Made by a program: the position numbers and the translations under genes. This document shows positions 42,570-50,786 of a stretch of DNA of 64,000 bases, in pieces (positions within the stretch are counted from its first letter, which is position 1; every line of letters begins with the position of its first letter). The notes under the pieces were generated by a model, which was given only the letters and a program-made list of their open reading frames with translations, did not search any database and was not told the DNA's origin. Origin of the DNA: Diaminobutyricibacter sp049994905 (lineage in GTDB: Bacteria; Actinomycetota; Actinomycetes; Actinomycetales; Microbacteriaceae); assembly GCF_049994905.1 (NCBI RefSeq), contig NZ_CP188258.1, forward strand, positions 2,294,001-2,358,000, in the 5' to 3' direction.

Positions 42570-43520
42570 TCACCCGATGAGCGCGATCCAGCTGCGCAGG
42601 TGCTCGACGGTGACGCCGCCGTAGCCGCTTGTCGCGGAGAAGGCGTCGCGCACCGCATCCGTTTCGGTGACGAGCGCGGCTTCTCCGTCGTCGGCGAAGG
42701 TGAACTGCGCGCCTCCTGCGACGTCAGGGCTGTCGGTCTCGACCCCGATCGTGAACGGCCGGCCGGTGGCAGAGGCGGCGTCGGCAGCCGGTTGCGCGAG
42801 CGCGATGACGCCGTCGGGGCCGGCCGCATGGTCGGCGAATGCGACGATCGCAACCGAATCGAGCAAGGGAAGGAGCGCGTCGAAGACCGTGCCGTCCCCG
42901 GGAGACACCGTCGTGAGCCACCAGGGCAGGTCGGCGCCGAGCGGGAGCGGACCGGCCGCCGACTTCGCCGCACGCAGAAGGGCGACGTAGGCCGGAGTGA
43001 TGGTCGCGAAATCGGGATGCGCCTGTGCGGCCCAGGGCTCGACGTCGAGCTGGACGGCATCGAAGTCGGCCGCAGCACGTGCGTCGGAGACCCACTGGGC
43101 GACGAGTGACGGGTTCGCCAGCCATGACGCGTCACCGCCGAGAGCGGAGACCCGGACGCCGACGGCGTGCAGCGCATCAACCGAGTCGGCGAGCCAGGTG
43201 CCGATCGCCCCCTGGTTCGCAGACCACGGCACCGACAGGTAGACGGAGCTCAGGCCGTGCTGCTGGGCGAAGGATGCGAGCGCGGCCGGGGCGAGGGCGG
43301 CCTGCCCGAGCCCGCGATTGTCGACGGACGGGTCGACCGAGTTGCCCCACGCCCACATGCCCGTGATGGTTGACGAGCTCTGCACGCTCGGTGGGTCGCC
43401 CGGTGCGGGGGACGCCGCGGTCGCAGCTGTCGCAGTCATGAGCAGCGCTCCCGTTCCGGCAAGACCTGTCATCAGAGTTGCCAGGGCCGCTCGCCTGAGC
43501 CGTCGCGTGTCGATCGCCAT
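42570..43520 (-). CDS. Secreted TIM-barrel-like hypothetical protein
   Basis: A 316-residue protein with an N-terminal export signal: RRLRRAALATLMTGLAGTGALLMTATA, then a probable cleavage near ATAAS (about residue 36). The mature part reads like a (beta/alpha)8 fold resembling glycoside hydrolases: GMWAWGNSVD near the start, GLSSVYLSVPW, FDAVQLDVEPWA (an Asp-Glu pair at a strand end, a possible catalytic acid), LPLGADLPWWL and FADHAAG. No family can be named with certainty. ATG 43520 has GAGGGA upstream. It lies upstream of the SGNH gene, same strand. Confidence 0.7.
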   Translation of the reverse strand: MAIDTRRLRRAALATLMTGLAGTGALLMTATAATAASPAPGDPPSVQSSSTITGMWAWGNSVDPSVDNRGLGQAALAPAALASFAQQHGLSSVYLSVPWSANQGAIGTWLADSVDALHAVGVRVSALGGDASWLANPSLVAQWVSDARAAADFDAVQLDVEPWAAQAHPDFATITPAYVALLRAAKSAAGPLPLGADLPWWLTTVSPGDGTVFDALLPLLDSVAIVAFADHAAGPDGVIALAQPAADAASATGRPFTIGVETDSPDVAGGAQFTFADDGEAALVTETDAVRDAFSATSGYGGVTVEHLRSWIALIG

Positions 43521-43644
43521 ACATCCCTCATCACTGGGTCCGCTGTCCCCTTGAGGGTGCGCGGATGCCGGTGCTGCGTTTCGGGCCGTCAGCGAAAAGC
43601 GGTGGTGCAGGGCAAGACACGTCTATCCTGCCCTATCGCTGGCG

Positions 43645-44658
43645 TCAGCCGAGTGCCGGTTTGACGTCGCGATTGATCGATTCGAGGATCTTCGCGTTGA
43701 AGTCGACACCGAGCTGGTTCGGTACGGTGACCAGCACCGTGTCTGCGAGTTGCACCGCCTCGTCCTGGGCGAGTTCGGCCGCGATCACATCGGGTTCGCC
43801 GACGAAGCTTCGCCCGAAGCGCGCAAGCCCTCCGTCGAGGTGGCCGACCTGGTCGCCGCGTTCGGCCAGGGCCGATGCGCCGAAATAGCGGCGCGTCTCG
43901 TCGTCGATGATCGGGATGACGCTGCGGCTGATCGAGACCCGCGGTTCGCGCTCGTGGCCGGCTTCGCTCCACGCATCCCGGAACATCCGGATCTGCTCTG
44001 CCTGCAGCTGATCGAACGGCACGCCGGTGTCTTCGGTGAGGAGGGTCGAGCTCATCAGGTTCATGCCCTGCTCTGCGGTCCACACCGCCGTTGCACGGCT
44101 GCCTGCGCCCCACCAGATGCGCTCGGAGAGCCCGGGGGAGCGCGGCTCGATGGCCAGCGGCTGCTCGACACCGGTCATCTGCGGGTTGGACATCACCAGC
44201 CCTGCACCCGCGATCGCAGCGCGGAACAACTCGGTGTGGCGCCGTGCCATGTCGGCATCCGTCTCGTCGTCGCCGGGCACGAACCCGAACGCCTCGTAGC
44301 CGTGCATCGCCGTCTCGGGTGACCCGCGGCTCACGCCGAGCTGCAGACGACCGTCGCTGATGAGGTCGGCCGCAGCTGCATCCTCGGCCATGTAGAGGGG
44401 GTTCTCGTACCGCATATCGATGACAGCCGTGCCGAGCTCGATCCTGCTGGTGCGTGCACCCATCGCCGCAAGGAGCGGGAACGGGGAGGCGAGTTGGCGC
44501 GCGAAATGGTGCACGCGCACGAAGGCCCCGTCCAGCCCGAGATCCTCGGCCGCAATCGCGAGCTCGACGGTTTGCACGAGCGCGTCGCGCGCAGTCCGCG
44601 CGACAGAGCCGGGAATGGGCTGCCAGTGGCCGAATGAGAGGAATCCGATGCGCTTCAC
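43645..44658 (-). CDS. Luciferase-like (LLM class) flavin-dependent oxidoreductase
   Basis: A 337-residue bacterial-luciferase-like monooxygenase. The family opening KRIGFLSFGHW, the strand-helix unit AEDLGLDGAFVRVHHFARQLASPFPLLAAMGART, and LGTAVIDMRYENPLYMAEDAAAADLISDGRLQLGVSRGSPE are all present. Cofactor could be FMN or F420; substrate is unknown. GTG 44658 gives the conserved N-terminus; the frame stays open to another GTG at 44697, which would include the tandem repeats of the promoter. Divergent from the LolA-like gene. Confidence 0.82.
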   Translation of the reverse strand: MKRIGFLSFGHWQPIPGSVARTARDALVQTVELAIAAEDLGLDGAFVRVHHFARQLASPFPLLAAMGARTSRIELGTAVIDMRYENPLYMAEDAAAADLISDGRLQLGVSRGSPETAMHGYEAFGFVPGDDETDADMARRHTELFRAAIAGAGLVMSNPQMTGVEQPLAIEPRSPGLSERIWWGAGSRATAVWTAEQGMNLMSSTLLTEDTGVPFDQLQAEQIRMFRDAWSEAGHEREPRVSISRSVIPIIDDETRRYFGASALAERGDQVGHLDGGLARFGRSFVGEPDVIAAELAQDEAVQLADTVLVTVPNQLGVDFNAKILESINRDVKPALG

Positions 44659-44670
44659 GATGTAGGCAGC

Positions 44671-44702
44671 GTATTCCGCACGGGCGGTATTCCGCACGCC
44701 CG
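44671..44702. repeat. Tandem 12-mer (operator-like) upstream of the LLM gene
   Basis: GTATTCCGCACG occurs at 44671-44682 and again at 44687-44698, a 16-base period, with CGGGCG (44681-44686) and CGCCCG (44697-44702) forming an inverted repeat across the second copy. The first copy overlaps a minus-strand TACGCT (44668-44673), 9 bases from the LLM start. A regulator bound here would cover that promoter. Confidence 0.55.
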
Positions 44703-44779
44703 GCTGAACGATGTGACGGTCGTCAGGTCTTCACAACACCTTCGCAGCAACGGACCGTGCTCAGCGGTCGCGCGAGGCG

Positions 44780-44785
44780 TACGCT
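44780..44785 (+). promoter_or_regulatory. -10 box of the LolA-like gene
   Basis: TACGCT is 29 bases upstream of the ATG at 44815, leaving a short leader with a GGAGG Shine-Dalgarno at 44806-44810. No convincing -35 is seen. Confidence 0.4.
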
Positions 44786-44814
44786 CGAATCAGGATCACC
44801 CGACTGGAGGACCG

Positions 44815-45873
44815 ATGTTGACTCGTGCGTGGCTGCGATGGCTTCCGGCCGTCGCTGTGCCTGCGGTGATCGCTGCGGGCGCCGTGATCATCCCGATGCA
44901 GGCCGGTGCCGCCGTGAACCTCCCGGCGAAGACGCCGAGCGAAGTACTCGCGCTGGTGGCCTCGAGCAAAGTCGACACGTTCTCCGGCACGGTCGAGCAG
45001 ACCTCCAACCTCGGCCTGCCGCAACTGCCGACGACGGGCCCCGGCTCGAATTCCAGCGACGCCGCGATCCTCGACCTGCTGACCGCGTCGCACACCGCCC
45101 GTGTGTACGCCGATGGTCCCACGAAGCAGCGCGTGCAGGTCCTGGATTCCCTCGCCGAACGCGACGCCGTGCGCAACGGCACCGACGCGTGGCTGTACTC
45201 ATCGAAGGACAAGACCGCCACACACATCACGCTGCCCTCGAAGAGCGCAAGCGAGCAGATCGCGCCGGACCACATTCTGACACCGGCAGAGCTCGCCGAC
45301 CAGCTGCTCGCGAAGGTCGCGCCGACCACGACGGTCACCCTGGGTGACAACCAGTCAGTCGCCGGTCGCAATGCGTACGAGCTCGTGCTCACCCCGAACG
45401 CCTCGTCGACCCTGGTCGGATCGGTGGCCATCGCGGTCGATTCCGAGACCGGCCTGCCGCTGCAGGTGGTCGTGGATGCGCGTGGCCAGCACGATCCCGC
45501 TTTCACCGTCGGCTTCTCGTCGCTCGACCTCGGGACACCGGCCGCGAGCCTCTTCACCTTCACCCCGCCGTCGGATGCGACGGTGAAACAGCAGAGTCTC
45601 CCGACGTCGCCCGGCGCCGGCACGCAGAAGCAGGAATCGTCACACCCGAAGCCGACCATCACGGGCTCGGGCTGGGACGCGGTCGTCGAAATGAACGTCG
45701 GATCGGTGCCCGCTTCGGTGACAGCCAACCCCCTCTACGGCGAGCTGACGACGCCGGTCGCGGGAGGGCGGTCGTTCTCCACGTCGCTGGTCTCCGTGCT
45801 GATCACCGACGACGGGCGCGTGTTCGCCGGGTCCGTGCCGGTCTCGCGGCTCGAGGCCGTGGCCGCGCAGTGA
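44815..45873 (+). CDS. Secreted LolA/RseB-like lipid-fold protein
   Basis: A 352-residue exported protein. The N-terminal signal (LRWLPAVAVPAVIAAGAVII) leads to a mature domain that begins LPAKTPSEVLALVASSKVDTFSGTVEQTSNLGLP, the opening of LolA-type and MucB/RseB-type beta-sheet folds; further strands VRNGTDAWLYSSKDKTATH and GRNAYELVLTP fit. No lipobox Cys is seen. The C-terminal 90 residues are less conserved. It stands 13 bases before an ABC transporter pair, suggesting a shared job in export or sensing at the envelope; that is inference. Confidence 0.75.
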   Translation: MLTRAWLRWLPAVAVPAVIAAGAVIIPMQAGAAVNLPAKTPSEVLALVASSKVDTFSGTVEQTSNLGLPQLPTTGPGSNSSDAAILDLLTASHTARVYADGPTKQRVQVLDSLAERDAVRNGTDAWLYSSKDKTATHITLPSKSASEQIAPDHILTPAELADQLLAKVAPTTTVTLGDNQSVAGRNAYELVLTPNASSTLVGSVAIAVDSETGLPLQVVVDARGQHDPAFTVGFSSLDLGTPAASLFTFTPPSDATVKQQSLPTSPGAGTQKQESSHPKPTITGSGWDAVVEMNVGSVPASVTANPLYGELTTPVAGGRSFSTSLVSVLITDDGRVFAGSVPVSRLEAVAAQ

Positions 45874-45886
45874 CAGGCGACCGCCG

Positions 45887-46882
45887 GTGACAGACGACGT
45901 TTCGCTCGCCCCACCGGCGATCGAGACGGTCGGTCTGACCAAGCGCTTCGGCTCGCACACCGCCGTCGACGGCATCGGACTCACTGTTCCCCGGGGTTCC
46001 GTGTTCGGTTTCCTCGGGCCCAACGGGTCGGGCAAGACGACGACGATCCGCATGCTGCTGGGGCTGGCGGGCGCATCTGCCGGCGAGATCCGCGTGCTCG
46101 GCGAGGAGATGCCGCGCAAAGTGGCGGATGTGCTCCCTCGCGTCGGCGCTCTCGTCGAGGGTCCTGCGTTCTACCCGTTCCTCTCGGGGGCGGCCAACCT
46201 CGCCCGTCTCGACTCCGCGAACCGGCACGCCTCGTCGCGCACGCGCCAGGATCGAGTGGCCCTGTCGCTGGAACGGGTCGGGCTGTCCCACGCAGCCCGC
46301 AAGCGCGTGAAGGCCTATTCGCTCGGCATGAAGCAACGCCTCGGGCTTGCCAACGCACTTCTCACGCCGCGTGAGCTGCTGGTGCTGGACGAGCCGACCA
46401 ATGGGCTCGACCCGCAGGGCACGCGGGAGGTGCGCAACCTCATCCGCTCGCTCGCCAGCGGTGGGACGACGGTGTTCGTCTCCAGCCACCTGCTCGCGGA
46501 GATCGACCAGATCTGCACCCACGCCGCCATCATGAGCAACGGCGCTCTGGTCGCGCAGGGCACGCTCGACGAACTTCGACGCGCGGGAAGCCCGAGAGTT
46601 GAAGTTCGCACTCCGGATCCGGGCGCAACGCGGCGCGTGCTCGCCGCCTTGGGCCTCGAGGTCGATACAGGTGCTCCGGATGCTGGTCCCGTCGACAGTG
46701 AAGGAACCGACGCCCGCGACGCTCTGATCGCCGCACACGCCGACCCCGCGGTCGCGCCGGAAGAGATCGTGGCAGCCCTCGTGGGCGCCGGCGTGCGCAT
46801 CCGCGGTTTCAGTGTCATGAGCGCCAGCCTCGAGGAGCGATTCGTCGCACTCACCGGTGAAGGGTTCGACGTTGCCGAGTGA
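45887..46882 (+). CDS. ABC transporter ATP-binding protein
   Basis: A 331-residue ATPase of the drug/bacitracin (CcmA-like) type. Walker A GPNGSGKTT (about residues 45-53), signature YSLGMKQRLGLANAL, Walker B LLVLDEPTNGLD and the switch His in FVSSHLL are intact. After the ATPase domain (about residue 220) comes a divergent 100-residue C-terminal part. GTG 45887. Same operon as the LolA-like gene (13 bases) and overlapping the permease gene. Confidence 0.92.
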   Translation: MTDDVSLAPPAIETVGLTKRFGSHTAVDGIGLTVPRGSVFGFLGPNGSGKTTTIRMLLGLAGASAGEIRVLGEEMPRKVADVLPRVGALVEGPAFYPFLSGAANLARLDSANRHASSRTRQDRVALSLERVGLSHAARKRVKAYSLGMKQRLGLANALLTPRELLVLDEPTNGLDPQGTREVRNLIRSLASGGTTVFVSSHLLAEIDQICTHAAIMSNGALVAQGTLDELRRAGSPRVEVRTPDPGATRRVLAALGLEVDTGAPDAGPVDSEGTDARDALIAAHADPAVAPEEIVAALVGAGVRIRGFSVMSASLEERFVALTGEGFDVAE

Positions 46883-47741
46883 GGCCGCCGTCGCGGCGGC
46901 GCCGCACACGATCGAGCGCACCGAGTCAGGCTGGAGCCTGCTCTGGTCGGAGATCGCTGTGCTCTTCCGGAGGTGGCGCACCTGGGCGCTCCTGGGGGCG
47001 CTGGCCGGGGTTCCGATCCTCATCGCCGTCGCGGTGCGCATCCGGTCGAACGGTGCGAACTCCGGTCGTGGACCTGACTTCCTCAACGAGATCACGCACA
47101 ACGGGATCTTCGTCTCGTTCACGGCGCTGGTCGTCTGCGTGCCGCTCTTCCTTCCACTGACCATCGGCGTGGTCGCCGGCGACACGATCGCGGGGGAGGC
47201 GTCACACGGAACCCTGCGGTACCTGCTGGTCGCACCCGCCGGCCGCGTGCGGCTCCTCATCGTGAAATACATCGGGGCCGCAGCGTTCTGCATCGCCGGC
47301 ACCCTCGTCGTCATCGTGGCCGGTGTGCTCATCGGCGCGGCCCTGTTCCCGATCGGCCCCGTCACCCTGCTCTCCGGTGACACGGTGCCCATCGGCGAGG
47401 CGCTGCTCCGCCTCCTGCTCGTCGCCGCCTACGTGACCGTGTCCCTGCTCGGCCTCTCCGCCATCGGCCTCTTCATCTCGACACTCACCGACGTGCCTGT
47501 CGGCGCGATGGCAGCGACGATCGTGCTGTCGATCGCATCGGAGGTGCTCGACTCACTGCCGCAGCTCGACTGGCTGCACCCCTGGCTCTTCAGCCATTAC
47601 TGGCTGGGGTTCGCCGACATGCTGCGGCAACCACTCTCGTGGGACTCGTTCGGACAGAACGCCCTTCTGCAGCTCGGCTACATCCTGGTGTTCGGCGCGC
47701 TGGCCTTCGGCCGGTTCACGACGAAGGACATCCTGTCCTGA
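46857..47741 (+). CDS. ABC-2 type transporter permease
   Basis: A protein of 289-294 residues with six hydrophobic helices in the ABC-2 pattern: helix 1 at about residues 43-60 (WALLGALAGVPILIAVAV), an extracytoplasmic loop, then five more. The cytoplasmic segment DTIAGEASHGTLRYLLVAPAGRVRLLIVKY is typical of ABC-2 permeases. The start may be GTG 46857 or, more likely, TTG 46872, which is preceded by GTGAAGGG at good spacing. Overlaps the ATPase gene. Substrate unknown. Confidence 0.85.
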   Translation: MKGSTLPSEAAVAAAPHTIERTESGWSLLWSEIAVLFRRWRTWALLGALAGVPILIAVAVRIRSNGANSGRGPDFLNEITHNGIFVSFTALVVCVPLFLPLTIGVVAGDTIAGEASHGTLRYLLVAPAGRVRLLIVKYIGAAAFCIAGTLVVIVAGVLIGAALFPIGPVTLLSGDTVPIGEALLRLLLVAAYVTVSLLGLSAIGLFISTLTDVPVGAMAATIVLSIASEVLDSLPQLDWLHPWLFSHYWLGFADMLRQPLSWDSFGQNALLQLGYILVFGALAFGRFTTKDILS

Positions 47742-47756
47742 CGAGTGCTTGCGGGA

Positions 47757-48557
47757 CTACTCGTTCGCGTTCTGCTGGCGGAGCCAGACGAGCACTTCGG
47801 TCGCCACATCGCGCCAGCCGTGGTCGATGACGAGCGAGTGCCCGCGGTCGTGGAACTTGGTGAGGTCGGTGACCGCGTTCGAGTCCCTGTACTGCTTGAG
47901 CGTCGCCTCGGTCGTCACGTCCGGTACTGTGTGGTCCTTCGTGCCCGACACGAGCAGCAGTGGCCCGCGGTCCTCGTTGCCGGTGTCGACCTTGGCCTGC
48001 GAGTGCACCCGGAAGTTCGCGGACGCGGCTTCGAACAGCGGGCGGGCCGGCGACGGGATCGTGTATGCGTCGAACAGCTCCTTCGACTCCTCCTCGGTCA
48101 GCTCGTTGCCGAAGCCGAACTTGAATTCCTTCTCGGTGAGCGAGACGGCACGCTTCAGGTTCGCGGGATTGCCGAGACCGGGCAGGGCGGCTTTCAGCTG
48201 GGCGAGCGGAAGCGGGAGCACGCCTTTGATCTGTGCCGGGTCGATCGCGACGCCCGCGTTGCCATAGCCCTGGCCGATCAGTTTCTCGGCGATGAGCCCA
48301 CCGAAGGAGTGCCCGATGATCACGGGCGGCTCCTCGAAGGCCTCGATGATCGCCGCATAATGGGCCGTGATGTCGTCGATGCTCTTATCGGCTACTGCAT
48401 CCGGGTTCGCCCTCGCCGCCTCTACCGTGTCGGCCTCCCCGGGCCATCCGGGGGCGACAGGGTCGTAGCCCTCATTGCGGAAGAAATCGATCCAGGGGTT
48501 CCAGCTCGTGGCGTGAAGCCACAGACCGTGGATGAAGACGACGGGCTGACCTGCCAT
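47757..48557 (-). CDS. Alpha/beta-fold hydrolase
   Basis: A 266-residue hydrolase. VVFIHGLWLHATSWNPW is the oxyanion-hole strand-loop, the nucleophile elbow is VIIGHSFGGLIAEKL (Ser about residue 103), and the C-terminal His lies in HDRGHSLVIDHGW. A charged cap region (LTEEESKELFDAYTIPS) is seen. The ATG at 48557 has GTGAAAGG upstream. Substrate is not predictable; it is not secreted. Convergent with the ABC permease gene. Confidence 0.85.
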   Translation of the reverse strand: MAGQPVVFIHGLWLHATSWNPWIDFFRNEGYDPVAPGWPGEADTVEAARANPDAVADKSIDDITAHYAAIIEAFEEPPVIIGHSFGGLIAEKLIGQGYGNAGVAIDPAQIKGVLPLPLAQLKAALPGLGNPANLKRAVSLTEKEFKFGFGNELTEEESKELFDAYTIPSPARPLFEAASANFRVHSQAKVDTGNEDRGPLLLVSGTKDHTVPDVTTEATLKQYRDSNAVTDLTKFHDRGHSLVIDHGWRDVATEVLVWLRQQNANE

Positions 48558-48699
48558 GTGGGTTGACCTTTCACCGGGCGTCGTCTCGCGACGCGTTCGA
48601 CCAAGCGGAGTGCATCAGCGTGAAAGCCGGCGACCGAGTGGGCGCCGACCCCGCAAGCCACAGGCTATGCCCGCAGGAGGACGGCGATCAACGGTCTGT

Positions 48700-48705
48700 T
48701 ACGGT
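48700..48705 (+). promoter_or_regulatory. -10 box of the zinc-ribbon hydrolase gene (leaderless)
   Basis: TACGGT ends 6 bases before the ATG at 48712. There is no Shine-Dalgarno directly before the start. Confidence 0.5.
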
Positions 48706-48711
48706 TGGCGC

Positions 48712-49533
48712 ATGTTTGACTGGCTCTGCGCCGCGTGCGCCGTCGAATATCCGGCCGGCGAGCAGCCTCCTGCCGCGTGCCCGATCTGCCTGGACGAGCG
48801 CCAGTACGTGCCGCTGACCGGCCAGGCGTGGACCTCGCTCCAGCAGCTCTCCGATCAGGGCAGCAGGGTCGACATCACAGAAGCAGAACCCGACCTCTAC
48901 ATCCTCAGCGCGGCGCCCGAGGCCGGCATCGGCCAGCACGCGAAGCTGGTGCGTACGAGCGGGGGCAACCTCCTCTGGGATCCCACCGGTTACGTCGACG
49001 AGGCCGCTGCCGAGCGGGTGAAGGCGCTCGGCGGCGCCGAGTACGTCGTCGCGAGCCACCCCCACATGTACGGCGCGCAGAGCACGTGGGCGCGCCTGCT
49101 GGATGCGACAGTGCTCGTCGCCGAGGCCGACCGCAACTGGGTGCAGCGAGCCGATCCACGCATCGACACGTTCACGGGCGACGTCGAGCTCCTTCCTGGC
49201 GTCACGCTGCGGACCATCGGCGGCCATTTCCCGGGAAGCTCCATCGTTCACTGGGCCGAAGGTGCCGAAGGGCGCGGTGTGGTTCTCGCGGGCGATACGT
49301 TCTTTCCCGGGCCGTCCGGGCGCTGGGTGACATTCATGCGAAGCTACCCGAACGCCATCCCGATGTCGGCCCCGGTCGTCGGGCGTGTTGCAGCCGCTGT
49401 AGCCGCGCATCCGTTCGACCGTGCATACGGCAACTTCGGAAACCGGATCATGTCGGACGCCCGCGGAGCCGTCCTGCGCTCCGCTGACCGGTACATCGCG
49501 TGGGTCAGCGGAGCCAACGACCACCTCACCTGA
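48712..49533 (+). CDS. Zinc-ribbon plus metallo-beta-lactamase-fold-like protein
   Basis: A 273-residue cytoplasmic protein. The first 30 residues form a rubredoxin-like knuckle pair (CAAC at residues 6-9 and CPIC at residues 23-26). The remainder resembles a metallo-beta-lactamase fold: NLLWDPTGYVDEAA, VVASHPHMYGAQ in place of the canonical HxHxDH, TIGGHFPGSSIVHW and VVLAGDTFFPGPSGRW. The aspartate and third histidine of the usual first motif are missing, so metal binding may be altered. ATG 48712 gives the CxxC pair at the N-terminus. Function unknown; the fold assignment is inference from motifs. Confidence 0.75.
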   Translation: MFDWLCAACAVEYPAGEQPPAACPICLDERQYVPLTGQAWTSLQQLSDQGSRVDITEAEPDLYILSAAPEAGIGQHAKLVRTSGGNLLWDPTGYVDEAAAERVKALGGAEYVVASHPHMYGAQSTWARLLDATVLVAEADRNWVQRADPRIDTFTGDVELLPGVTLRTIGGHFPGSSIVHWAEGAEGRGVVLAGDTFFPGPSGRWVTFMRSYPNAIPMSAPVVGRVAAAVAAHPFDRAYGNFGNRIMSDARGAVLRSADRYIAWVSGANDHLT

Positions 49534-49668
49534 CGCACGTTTCGCGCACAAATCCTTGTGTAAATTGCCGGTTAACAGGCGAGAAACCTTCGTCGCGCCC
49601 GGGTGAAAAGCGGATCAGTGCGCCTATCGTCGCTTCATCGACCCAGGAACGACGAAGGGAGGGTGAAC

Positions 49669-49893
49669 ATGACGTACACAGAGGTGTTCGACCTCGTGGA
49701 TGCGGGCGACGGGCGCTGGGATGTCCAGCAGCACGGCACCCTGCTGGTCGCCGGTCAGGTCTGCAGGACACGCACCGGTTTCGTGCTCTGGGACTGGCTC
49801 GACCGCCAGCTGGGCACCTACGAGACGATCGACGATGCGCTACGCGCGCTGATCCGGTTCGAAGACAGGTCGAGCGGCGCGACCGCGTACTGA
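49669..49893 (+). CDS. Small hypothetical protein (74 aa)
   Basis: A 74-residue soluble protein, not recognised. It begins MTYTEVFDLVDAGDGRWDV, contains a Cys, a central aromatic WDWLDRQ, and ends with an acidic helix (IDDALRALIRFEDRS). The Shine-Dalgarno GAAGGGAGGG (49655-49664) is among the strongest in the window, so it is probably translated well. The 135-base upstream gap includes an AT-richer segment (TTGTGTAAATTGCCGGTTAAC) that may hold its promoter. No membrane segment or known motif. Confidence 0.65.
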   Translation: MTYTEVFDLVDAGDGRWDVQQHGTLLVAGQVCRTRTGFVLWDWLDRQLGTYETIDDALRALIRFEDRSSGATAY

Positions 49894-49916
49894 TCCGCTC
49901 GCGCGGTGCCACCCCG

Positions 49917-49922
49917 TACGAT
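49917..49922 (+). promoter_or_regulatory. -10 box of the second alpha/beta hydrolase gene (leaderless)
   Basis: TACGAT ends 6 bases before GTG 49929. This spacing is what decides between the three possible in-frame starts (GTG 49923, GTG 49929, ATG 49941). Confidence 0.45.
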
Positions 49923-49928
49923 GTGCGG

Positions 49929-50765
49929 GTGGTCACTGAAATGGATGTCCGACTCACCGACGACCGGACAGTGCGTGTCTACGACAGCGGCACCCTGGAC
50001 TCCGGCACACCGACCGTCGTCTGGTTCCACGGTTCGCCCCAGACCGGAGCGATTCTCGCACCCCTCCTCGATGCGGCCGCTGCCCGGGGGATCCGCCTGC
50101 TCTCCTATGCGCGGCCGGGTTACCGCGGCTCGACCCGCGTGGCCGCCCGCGACGTCGCTTCGGCCGCCGCCGATGTCGCAGGATTCGCGGATGCGCTCGA
50201 TCTGTCCCGCTTCGCCGTGATGGGTGCATCCGGCGGTGGGCCTCACGCACTGGCGTGCGCCGCCCTGCTGCCGCACCGGGTGACCGCAGCCGTCGCGTTC
50301 GCCTCGCTCGCCCCGTTCGACGCACCGTTCGGCTGGTTCGCCGGCATGGCCTCGGACGGCGCCTCCCTCCGGGCGGCCGCCGAAGGCCGGGATGCCCGGA
50401 CGGCATTCGAAGGGACAGCCGAGTTCGACCCGTCGAGCTTCAACGAGCGCGACTACGCCACGCTCGCAGGGCCGTGGACCTCGCTCAACGCGGATGTCGG
50501 GATGGCCTCGTCGGATGGTCCTGACGGCCTGATCACCGACGATCTCGCCTTCGTGGCACCCTGGGGATTCGACGTCGCCGACATCTCCACTCCGGTGCTC
50601 CTCGTGCACGGCGGCGACGACCGGGTCGTTCCGGCGGCGCACTCGCACTGGCTCGTGCACGCCATCGCCGATGCGGAGCTGTGGCTGCGCCCGCGCGACG
50701 GGCACATTTCGATTCTCGAGACGGCTCCGGTCGCGTTCGACTGGTTGGGCGCACGCGCGCGCTGA
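49929..50765 (+). CDS. Alpha/beta-fold hydrolase
   Basis: A 278-residue hydrolase of the epoxide-hydrolase/haloperoxidase-like group. TVVWFHGSPQTGAIL is the oxyanion segment, the nucleophile elbow is VMGASGGGPHALAC, the acid lies in LLVHGGDDRVVP and the base in RPRDGHISIL. It begins 35 bases after the small hypothetical gene. Substrate unknown. Confidence 0.82.
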   Translation: MVTEMDVRLTDDRTVRVYDSGTLDSGTPTVVWFHGSPQTGAILAPLLDAAAARGIRLLSYARPGYRGSTRVAARDVASAAADVAGFADALDLSRFAVMGASGGGPHALACAALLPHRVTAAVAFASLAPFDAPFGWFAGMASDGASLRAAAEGRDARTAFEGTAEFDPSSFNERDYATLAGPWTSLNADVGMASSDGPDGLITDDLAFVAPWGFDVADISTPVLLVHGGDDRVVPAAHSHWLVHAIADAELWLRPRDGHISILETAPVAFDWLGARAR

Positions 50766-50786
50766 TCAGCGCCGAGGCGCCGGACC

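Noticed and set aside
43645..44697. Start of the LLM oxidoreductase at GTG 44697
   Set aside because: It would place the tandem repeats in the coding region and add 13 residues before the conserved family opening; GTG 44658 fits better.
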